DNA from: Dreissena polymorpha
Lineage: Eukaryota > Mollusca > Bivalvia > Myida > Dreissenidae
Assembly (NCBI RefSeq): GCF_020536995.1
Contig: NC_068358.1
Span: 52,707,517 to 52,771,516 of the forward strand
DNA length: 64,000 bases
Direction of reading: 5' to 3'
Shown in pieces: positions 49,501 through 61,500 of the stretch. The notes below the pieces were generated by a model. It had not been told where the DNA came from, did not search any database, and saw only the letters and a list, made by a program, of their open reading frames with translations. The number at the start of each line of letters is the position of its first letter. The first letter of the stretch is position 1. Position numbers and translations under genes: made by a program.

Positions 49501-52500
49501 TGCATGCATACTTGAAATAAAATGGGTGTCAAAAACATTCATCGTTTGCTGTTAATTATCAACGAGGGAATTATGTATAATTATATGAAATGTTATTTAC
49601 CTTAAATTATCAATTTATTAAAGATTCTTGAAAATCACGGTCGGTGTTACGCGGGTCATTTCGCATTTTGACATCAGGGCATCATGTCCAACTATTCAAA
49701 ATCAGATTTTTTTCATTGGGACGATGACGGCTTAGATTTAGACAGGCAGACAGATAGTTTATTCAGACTTATACAACAGTACATCGTCTTCAACTCAAAT
49801 ATATAAATTATTTTTAGACGAATTGTTAGGTGATTACACATATAGCAGTGATGATTCTGAGAATGTTGCCATGTTTCTTATCCGTGTAATCTAGAGTCCG
49901 TGATTTGAGCATTTTTATCGCGGTGTTCAATAAAAGATATCTCAATAATCTTGTTTATTGATAGATCTGTGGTTTTATTGCCCTGTGTTCAGCACAAACC
50001 AATTATCTCTTTATGATCAGATACTGTGCCGACCAATACTAAATAACACGATGGTGTCATACGCCACAGCAGGGACCTATACTTGTGATCATGGAGTCTT
50101 AGTGCAAGACTTAAAAAAGTATGTTGTTTCGCTTGCGGTTGTTAAACCCAAAACGGGGCTTCCCAGCTGGCACAGCTGCTGAAATTCGGATCTGAATACC
50201 TAAACTTATTCAGACCTTATTCTTAACCGTTGCGCGTTTTACGATATCGGATTTTAGGCGGGAATACAACTCAGTGAAACTATTCAATTTCTTTTACAAC
50301 ATTAAGCATATTAACAGTTATTGAAATTAACAATATCAGCGACATCTTTTTAAAGACTAAGCACCTTTTCAAGTATCGAATTTAACATGTCAATAAAATA
50401 TGTTAATACCAAAAAAGGTTTCATTTAATATTGTTCACATTAAACCTTTAAATGAAAGTGTCGCTTTAACTATTTTCCGCGAATTGTTTGCTAAAAACAG
50501 TTAACAAAAAGGGCTACACGTTCTAATTCTTGATGAAATACAAAAATAAGTTTAACATAATTATTAACGTCCATAAACACACACGGCAAGATCAAAGTTT
50601 TAATGGAGAACTAATATGACATTCCACGTAAATTATTATTTTCGTCTAAATCGAATACTATATATAGAGAAACAATGTATTTATAACCGACCAATGAGGT
50701 AACATTATGCAACTTTCAATTTACACAGTGCTATATGGCAACGGTTACCAGACAACTCGGCCCAAAGCCAACTCGCCCCAGGTCAAGTCGCCCCGAAAAT
50801 CTGGACAAGTCGCCCCAAATATGTTGGACAACTCGCCCCAATCGAAAGACAACTCGCCCCAAATTAAATGACAGCGTGCAACGAAATATTTTGTCATATA
50901 TATAAAACTCTTTGTGAAAAAAATGTATTAAATAACATTTTTGACTTAAAGACTTAAAAAGGAATGGTGAATACACAAAACGAATAATACATGGGGAAAA
51001 AAATAATAATAATAGAAATGTATCATATTCATAATTTTATTCACAATTTATAACAATTACAGACTCACGATACTAACATTTGTTTTTATTGAAAACATAC
51101 AAAGCATCAATTTTAGGATATTAAATGAAATAAATAACACAGATTTATGAATGAAAAGACAATTCAAAATATTATCAAATATTTCCATTTATTAACTCAT
51201 TTTAAACTCTGCCAGGGATATACCTATGATTTAATAACAAATGCATAGTATGAACATTCAACGACAATATGGGATGACACTTTAAAGAAATAATACATGA
51301 GCCGCGTTTTGAGAAAACTGGGCTTAATGCACGTAAAGTGCCATCCCAGATTAGCCTGTACAGTCCGCACAGGCTAATCAGGGATACCATAAAAGCGGAA
51401 AGTGTCGTCGCTGATTAGCATGTGCGGACAGCTTAGGCTTATCTGGTACGACACTTTACGCACGTGCATTTAGCCCAGTTTTCTCAGAACGCGACTCACA
51501 TTATTTACAGAATCATACATTTGTCAGAGACAGATCGTAATGCAAACGCATCTAGTTTTAAGATCTTTAGTAAAGTACAAATTCTAGTTTCTAACTCCTG
51601 TAAAACTGTACACAATTTGAACGCTAGTACTGTTCAATTATGCCTATTTATGCACCATAAGAGGAGAATTTTTCCCCAACAGTTAAAGACACGGCCATTT
51701 TCAGTGAACTGATATATTTCTTGTATAAATGTATTTATCTATTTATCAATTGTCTACAAGATAATTAAATTATTTGTGTAACTCAATTTCAGAGAACAAC
51801 CATTGACGGCTGCCGTCATTGAATTTCATACAATCGATGCCGCAACTAATTAAAAACCGTTTTCACGCCTTACATAGGAACGTCGACTAATTAAAGAATC
51901 AAATCAGGAACCGAATTAAATAACAATTATACACATGTGTAAACGTATCTTTAAATGACACATATTTATTTATATGTTATACATGTTAAGCAGTCAAAAG
52001 TATATTTTAAAATGCCAATATGGGTGTAAGACTCGCGTTTCTGACACCTACTGTTTGATGTTATCTATTACAGTAATTGATAGAAAACACTTATTGATTA
52101 ACACGTCTGTAATTCTCAATTAAAGGTAAAGTGTAGACAACATCGGTTCATGTTTGTATCTCGGGTACGCCCTATTTATGACACATATTGATTGATGTTA
52201 TTATTTACACTAATTGACACTAATGGGTAATAAACACTACCGGGGTTAATAGAAGATCTATCAATATACAAAGATTCGTGCCAAATCTGAAATTTATACT
52301 TTATTAGAACATTTTAATACAGAAAAAGATTTAATTCAAGCACGTACACAGTATCTTTAAAAAGTGTGAAGGTGGATATTAAGAAATAAGATCCATATTC
52401 GCATGACACTGGCAGTATACACGCATTTTCGATAAGAAGAGGCCAACATAGAGTACGATTTTTACAATAACTCAATCAATTATGAAAAAAATATTAATAA

Positions 52501-55500
52501 ACATTATTGGTGGTAGTATTCGTCTTATTTGATAATATGATATTTCTTTATTTAGTGTCGAGTTTTCACGCCTTTTTTGACAAAGTAATTATTTTCAAAA
52601 TAAGCGACTTATGTATATACATGAAGGATATTAAATAAAAGGTTAATGTAAATTCTTATCATAAATATAAAATGCACATTTTATCATAATATTCAATCAT
52701 TTCAGCAGATAGTAATGTTCAATACTAAGGATTTATACAAACGTTATACAAACGTATAAAATATATTTGTACTGACAAGTAAAAAAAACTGTAATATTAA
52801 TATCAATATTACACCATGAGCAATAGTTTAAAGCGGTATACATCACCCAAATAACGCTAAGATAACGGTCCAGTGACTTCTGACATTTATCTGAAAGGTT
52901 TTATGATCGTTATCAGGTCGTAAAACACATCTGTTATGTGTCAACGGATTAACGGACATTGGTTGATTACCCGATAATATGCATGAATCCAACAATTTAG
53001 ATTCATTATTTATGGGGAAACAAAAGCTGCCTGACCTAAAAAAATGTAAGACACTACAAATAATTATATTATAAGTTTACTTACCAGTATCACAGCCTAT
53101 GTGTTGCCATCGCTCGCAGGCATCGCAAGAAACAGCACGTTGCCTCTGCCCAACTGTCTTTCCACAATTTATACACTTTGCCACTTCTGCCATTGCAGAA
53201 ACACAAACACAAAACTAACTCACACTAGAAAATTAATGTATCCGACATCAAATAAGCACATATATGTTTGAACACATGGCAGATGCACTGCAACCCACAC
53301 AACTATATAGCAATCGTATTCCAAGTCACAAATAGTATTGTCCGACACAAACAAAACACATACTTGGACTCATTCAGATACCCTCTTTATATATAGTCAA
53401 AAAAGCGTTAAACGATATGAGGTCGATGTAAATCGACCTCATATTTATAGGCGATGTAAATCGACCTCATATTTATAGGAGTACCCCTATGATATCTTGG
53501 ACGAGTTCTAAAATGGTTCCATTTGGCTGAAAAACATGGCCACCAGGGGGCGGGGCATTTTTCCTAATATGGCTATAGTAAAACCTTGTTAACACTCTAG
53601 AGGCCAAATTTATTTTCAGATCATCATGACACTTGGTCAGAAAATATGTTCTAATGCTAAAGTGGATGAGTTCTAAAATGGTTCTGGTTTGTTGAGAAAC
53701 ATGGCCACTAGGAGGTTGGGCATTTTTCCTTATATTGCAGTAGAAAAACCTTGTTAACACTCTGTAACTTAGTCACATTTATAGTCCAATCTTTATGGAA
53801 TGTTAATCGTTCAGAACATTTGTTTTAATGATATCTTAAATAATTTGGAAAATGGTTCCGGTCTGTTTAAAATCAAGGCCGCCAGGGGGGGGGGGGCATT
53901 TTTCCACATATGGCTTTAGTAAAACCTTATTAACTCTCTAGAAGTCACATTTATGGTCCAATTTTTCAGAAAATTGGTCAGAACATTTTTTTCTAATGAA
54001 GACTTGACTGCCTTATGGAATGGAAATTATTCTTTGAAAAATATGGCTGCCAGGGTGTGGGCATTTTTCCTTATATGGCTATAGTCAAGCAGTGTTAACT
54101 GTATAGGTCACATTTATAGTCCAATTTTTATGGAACTTTGTCAGAACATTTGTTTTAATGATAGCACTGCGGAATTCGAAAATAGTTTTGGTTAATCAAA
54201 AAATATGGCCACTAGGGGGCAGGGCATTTTTCCTTATATGGCTACAGTAAAACCTTGGTAACACTCTAAAGTCACATTTTTAGTCCAATCTCCACGAAAC
54301 ATGGTGATAAAATTTGTTCAAATAATATTTGGGCAAAGTTCAAAAATAGTTCTTGTCTGTTGAAAAACATAGCCGCCAGGGGGCTGGGCATTTTTTCTTA
54401 TATGGCTATTGTAAAACCTTCTTAACTCTCTTGTTGATATTTTGGCCAAGTTTGAAAATGATTTCAGAAATATCTAGAAAATCCTTAGAGCAGTTAAGTT
54501 CCCTGAAGTCTCAGGTGAGCAACTGTGGGCCTCTGGCCCTCTTGTTCAATAGAATGATATAAATATTATAATTGAAAATACATGTATTGTGTAAAGATAA
54601 TTGTTAATTTAAATTTTAAAAGTGAACTTAAGGAGAAAAAGAGCACACTAGTGGGGCTGTATTTTATGACCCACAGAACACTTATATTCAAAGAGCAAAG
54701 GCCCTCTCAGAGTACCAAATTCTTTGAACATACAGTTACATACTACAATGTATATGATTATGTTATTTAAACATATATGATGACTTTGCATTTTGTAAAC
54801 GTAAGGGAGTACTGTTACCCAAAGCAAGGCAACAGTTTATTACTAAAAATCTAGAGCTTCCAATTTGGGAAAGTGTTGCACTGCAGTCTATGCAGAGCAT
54901 ACAGCCATGTGGATTTTTTTATAGAATTCACTCAAGACATATTGAACAAAATAATATTGTATTCATACATCATGTTATTGTGATGATTGGTTTACACTAA
55001 TTTATATGTTTTAATTTCATTGAACATAAGATTAGATGTGATTCATATTTTTTTTTATAGCCAGATATGCCATGTCTTTTGTAGAATTCCACCAAGATAT
55101 GGTCTGGCCTGAATCTAAAAGGTTTCTCCTGGAAGGATTGTGGAACATCATCATCACTTGTGAACATCCAGTCTCTGTCTTTGAGTCCCGACCCACTGGC
55201 TTTCCCAGGACCGGTCAATGTGGCAGCAGAATTCGTTGTGAAGCAATCACTTGTTGCTCCATTGAAAGTATGCTAGAAGGTTAACTTGTTAATTGTGTAA
55301 TTATAATAATAATGATATTATTGTAACAATAATGATAATGTGGGTATATTGTTTTTAGCTTGACTATTCACCAAATGTCTGTGCTATACTACAGAGTCTA
55401 CTTACTCAAATATTGGTCATATCACTGATTCTACTACAGGCATTCAATTGATACTTCACACATGTGTTCAGGGGTTATTTTTGAGGTCACTTGCAAAGTT

Positions 55501-58500
55501 TTGCTACTCTGAATTGCAATTTGGTAAATTTTTCCTCTTTTTGTATGTAAAAAATATGTTATGGTAAATGTTCAATATCTTCATTATCACAGTTTCTGTT
55601 ACAGGTATTCAATTAAAACTTCGCAAATGTAAATAAGGGTCATTAGAAGACTTACCAAGTTAATGACTGTGATATGCAATTCATCAGAATTATGCCCCTT
55701 TTTTGTACATAAAAATTGGTTATCTAAAAATCTCCATATCAATGTTTCAACCAGGATAAGGAACAAATCCAGGACTCCTATTCCTTTATAAGTTTATCCT
55801 TTTATATAATTGAATATTTGATTTAGGATCCCCTTTTTAAAATATCCAAACTTTTAAACCCTTGAAAAGAAGTGAGGTTCTTTATATCATAACAAAATAT
55901 CATATGTGCATCTTTTAAGAAGTGGAATAAATCAACCGTTATTTCAATACAATGATGTTGTTTTTTTTCATAAGGTATATTTAAGTAAGAGTATTTTTTC
56001 CCAGTTATCTTAAAAAAATACATACATGCCATATTCTTTTCAGCCATGAACATTTGTGGAGTGAAATATTTAAAAGGGAATTTTCCAAACTTAAGTTTCT
56101 AATATTAAAAGTATTCAATTGAAACTCCACACATGTGTTTGGGGTCATCCTGTGAGTTCACTGATTAAGCTCCAAAATTCTGACCTGCAATTCAGCAGAA
56201 ATATTCTCTTTTTTTGTAATAAGACAATTGGATAAGTTAAGCGTGCAAGATCTTTATATCACTGTTTCTACCACAAGTGTTCAATTAGCCATTCAAACAT
56301 GTAGCCATTCAAACATGTGTTTGGCGTTATTATACCCCCATTACCATTGGTGATGGGGGCTATATAGGAGTCACTTTGTCGGTGTGTTTGTCCCGAAAAT
56401 TTCATCCGATCTTCACCAAACTTGTTCAGAAGTTGTATCTAGATGATGTCTAGGTCAAGATTGAATATGGGTCATGCCGGGTCAAAAACTAGGTCACTGG
56501 GTCACTTAGTGCATTTTAAGCCAAAAGTTTGTCCGGACCATAATAATGTCATTTATTGTTAGATTTTAAAATAACTTGGTACATTTGTTCACCATCATGG
56601 GACGATGTGTCATGCAAAATAATTATGACGATATCTCCAAGGTCAAAGTCACAGTTTGAGTTCAAAGGTAAAAAATGGCCATAAATGATCTTGTCCGGAC
56701 CATAACTATGTCATTCCATGTGAGATTTTAAAACTACGCGGTACATTTGTTCACAATCATTGGAGGGTATGTCATGGGAACTAATTACGTCGATATCTCC
56801 AAGGTCAAGGCACACTTTGAGTTCAAAGGTCAAAAATGGCCATAAATGATCTTGTCTGGGCCATAACTATGTCATTCATTGTGATATTTTAAAATTACTC
56901 GGTATATTTGTTCACAATCATTAGACGGTGTGTCATGCGAAAGAATTACGTTGATATCTTCAAGGCCAAGGGCACACTTGGAGTTCAAAAGTCAAAAATG
57001 GACATAAATGAGCTTGTCCGGGCCATAACTATGTCATTCATTGTGAGATTTTAAAATGACTCTACATTAATTTTGTTCACAGTCATTGGACAGCGTGTCA
57101 TGTCAACGAATTCAAAAGTTCAAAGGTCAAAATGACCATAAATGATACTGGCATAATAATTCTTAAAAATCGCCATAAATTTCCTTCTCTTGTTTTGTGA
57201 AGACAGCATGCAAAATATTCAGTGTCAATGCAGCATGTGGGGTATACGTCATGTCTGTGACAAAGGTCTAGTTGTATGAGGTCTCTGACTAAGTTCCATA
57301 ACTCTGACCTGAACTTTTGCAGAATTATGTTGAATGTTTAATAAGATTGATCACTATGAGCTGTAAAAAATTGAATTAAATATTTGTTCTGTTTCTTTTT
57401 TAATGTTTGCATGCAACTTCACAATATATATTTTTATCTACTACACCTATTTTTAAGCTGACATAGGATTTCATTTGGGGCTTGTTGTGTCAAGGTGAAG
57501 GTCAAAAATTGATAGAAATATGTAAAAAGTTTCCGTAACTTAATTTATGGTGGAAATATTGTGCTTACATTTGTTTGTTTAGTTATGTGACATGCTGATA
57601 TAGCGGTGAATTGGATTTGGGGCAAGTAGAGTCAAAGTGGCTATGAAGAAAAATAGGAAAAGAATTTCCTCTCAATAATGGATGGAGTTATTTCTCTGTG
57701 TGTGTAGAGGTAATTAACAAGTTGAGGTATGTTTTGATTTCATATGAGATCAAAGCCACGGTTTCAAAAAATGTATTTAGCAGTTTCCTCAATAACTTCA
57801 GATTTTATGTAGGTATGGTGCTGTAATTTTGTATTGGGTAGCGTATGTGCAAACCTTGCTACAGTTAATAAGATTCACCTAAATTTTCATGTTAACAATG
57901 AAAATCTAATTTCTTGCAGTGGTAATGATCATCTTTGTATTTACATTTACTATAAAGACCTACTATATAAGAATACAGAAAGTCGAACATGCTGTCTTGG
58001 GAAAGCTCATTTTCTTTGACAAGTGTTTGTTGATATTCATTTCAATATGGCCAATGCATGTTAACTTTAAACCTAGTAAGCACTTAAAAAGAGTTGAAGT
58101 TTTTAAGTGCCATTCCCATTCTCCACCCAAAAGGGCATTATTGTTTTAATTGAGGGTTATTTTAAAACTTAAGTGTATGCATAATTGCTCCTATTTGGAA
58201 AAGTTTCAAATAACAATCAAAAGATTTGTGAGATTTCTTGAGAAACAAACTATCCCATTTATGACTAAGAGATCTTCATGTATTTCAGATTGCGTATGTT
58301 TTATGAAGTGTTCAATTATTTATTTATTTTTTGCTATAAAAGGGTCAGTTAAAAGTGTACAAGAAGATATTTGGCACCTACATTGAGATTCCATGTGTTG
58401 ACAATGTTGGCTCGTGCACCTATGATGACCTGTGTTCAAAGCTGGCTCCTATCCAGGGCCAGTGCCCGGACTCTCTGAAGAAGATTGGGATTGACTGCTC

Positions 58501-61500
58501 CTGCCCAATTGCAGCGGTAAATTGAAATGAGTAACGCTCTCAAAAAATAAAACTAAGTGCATGTCTGATAGTGTCATCCCAGATTAACCTGTGCAGTCAG
58601 GAACAATACTTTCAACCTAGACTGGGCTTTCATTGAGAAGAAACTTCTTGTAAAAGTAAAATCCCATAAAAGCACAAAGATTTGTCCATGATTAGCCCGG
58701 AGTGCACAGGCTAATATGGGATTTACTCACATGAATTAAGCCCAATCTTTAGAGCCCAGCTCATATGTTTGGATATAAAAGTTTGTTGAATCTTTCCCGC
58801 TTAGAAACATAGTTTGACGCATTTGTAGTCACTTAAAAATTAACAAAAATGAAAGAACTCTCTCAGTCGATTCAATTTTAAAGGCTTCTTTTCCAATCCT
58901 AAGAAACTTATTTACGGTAAACAGCATAAAACCTGAACACAGAACAGGCTGCGAGTTACTTGTTCTGGTTTATTGTTTGTTGCATATAGCCATTTTCACT
59001 TTGTTTCAGATTGGGAAAGGTTAACAATTATTAGGAGTTCTGTGTTTTATTTGTTGAACTCCCAACATATATAGCTTGAGAGGAAATATATTTGCACTTT
59101 GTCAATCAGCTATTTGGTCCATCCTCATATAATGTCATAAATTTGTTCATTTCTTGCTAAGTTGGTATAGTGCTTGACAACAAATGCGAAGATCACGTGT
59201 TTTATTCCTTGCCCAGTCATAAAACTTATGACTGTGGTAATTGGTCATACAAACCTTTCTTCGTCCATAATGCCCTTATATCAGATTCATGTTGGGCATT
59301 TGTCAGCTACTGGCATAATAATGTTGTATCCCCCAAAAAAGTGTGTTGCTTAACCGACTTCTATGTAGTGACTGAAGTACTGTTGAAAATAGTGAAAAGG
59401 CCAACTAAGCAAAGCGACAAACTTCCACATTTCTCATCTGTATCAATTATTTTTAAATATGTGATCACCATGAAGTGTTCACTTGCATGACACTTACATT
59501 TGTGTCCAATTTTCATTCCAGTTATTTGCCATTGAACATACCAGACAAATTTGTGTGTTGGTATGAGTTTCGTTTTATTTCGGTTTATTCTACAGTTCTT
59601 CAAAATTTAATAACTGGAATACGCACCACGCTTGCTAATTCATATGCTTATTCAAGCATGCCAAATATCTAATTTTGAAAAGGACTACATCAACAATATT
59701 TTATTTATTTCAAACTTGTCTTGTCGAAGTGATGCTGTAATAAGCATTACTTAACCAACGCAATAACTCATGAGAAATCCAGGAAGATTTCATCATTCTT
59801 AAAATTTCCTTGTATTTCATTAAATCATTGATGGGCTGTGGGTTTCTGAACAAGTGCTTTAAAGTACATGTTCTTGATTGTATTTATCAAAAGAAACAAG
59901 TTATTTTTATTATGCCTCCGAAGGAGGGCATTTAGTGATCGGACCGTCCGTCCTTCCGTCACACTTGCATTTATGTCCTTCCGTCACACTTGCATTTAGG
60001 TTTCGCATTTAGGTTTTGAAAAATGCTCATAACTTCTATGTCCCTTCACATAGCAACTTGATATTTGGCATGCATGTGTATCTCATGGAGCTGCACATTT
60101 TGAGTGGTGAAAGGTCAAGGTCATCCTTCAAAGTCAAAGGTAAAAAACATGTATCAAAGCGGCGCAGTAGGGGGCATTGTGTTTCTGACAAACACATTTC
60201 TTGTTTACTATAAGGTTCTAAGTGAATTGGTTAGGGCCCTAGTGACCACATGTATTTAAAAATGGGAAACGTACATAGTAAGTGTTGCAAAAAAAAAAAG
60301 ACTTTCTCATAATAAAAAATTACAACCCTATAAGCATGAACATTACTCCATAGATTGAATATCTGTCACCTGGAACTTTTTTACTCTTTCTTTACTGAAT
60401 TTCTACACAAGTGCCACTTGTGTCCCATCAACCCATTTGTAAGACAGGAACTCATTACAGTAAGTGGTTCTGCCACTTACGGATTTAGCATGACCACATT
60501 TGATTATACTGGACCTCATTAAATAGTAATGATATAGATTATGTACTTTATCACTTGTTAACAGTTACCCATATACAAGTTTTTAGATTAGAATTTGCAA
60601 ACAGAAAAATGCTTCCTGTATGCAATAATTGATAGAGATTTAATGAACATTATAATGCAAACAATAATAACATGTTCTCATAAACTGCATGTTTCCAATC
60701 TGTTTCCCATTTTGTTATGGAAGTTAATTTTTTTATTTTTTAGGGACTGAAGGTCCTGTTGAAGTATTGTATCTTTTGCATGGGTTGGTCCGTTATTATG
60801 TTCCCAATCTCAAAGCAGTATATTGTGTGAGATACTTGGTCATAAATTCAGTATGGTCACATATGGATTAAATTTGATATTTAATTGTATTGATTTAATT
60901 TGTTTTCACGAAGAGCATCATTTAAGATTTGTTAAAGGCCTAGAAAGAAATGCAATGTTTAAAGGTCATCAAATACAAATGGAAAAGTATTTTTTTTTTA
61001 CATATCTAAACATCAAAAACAGGGGTTAAAAGTAACAACAGCCTACATGTATCAGCCATTATTAAATTTGAAGATGAACACCAAGTTTTCTCAAAAATAC
61101 TTTGTGTCCTTCGTAAAACCAGTGGCCTGGAAAGAAAATTGTGTAACCATGTGTGAAATGTAAGTTTCTATCATAGTTTTTAACAAGGCAAATTCAGTTA
61201 TTTATGCAATACGTTTTTAAAGCACATGAACCTCTGTCTGGGAAAATGGGGTTTAATACATGTTAGTAAAGTGTCGTACTAGCTGAGCCTGTGCAGTACA
61301 CAAAACGTTTTGTCCCTGATTAGCCTGTCAGACTGCACAGGCTAACCTTGGACAACATTGTACACAAATACATTAAACCCTATTTTCCCATAGTGATATT
61401 ATTGATGGACTGATGATTTAAATTATTCATTTTTATGAGTTTGTAATTATGTGTATCTATTACAGAACTCCTACAACCTCGGAAAGACAGAGTTTGATGT

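Noticed and set aside
55072-55284. 70-aa ORF starting MSFVEFHQDM
   Set aside because: It is out of frame with exon 2 of copy 4, whose correct frame reads GFSWKDCG.
58349-58516. Exon 3 of copy 4 starting at 58349
   Set aside because: The AG there is possible, but starting at 58343 adds GQ, which aligns with GR and AR at the same place in copies 1 and 2.
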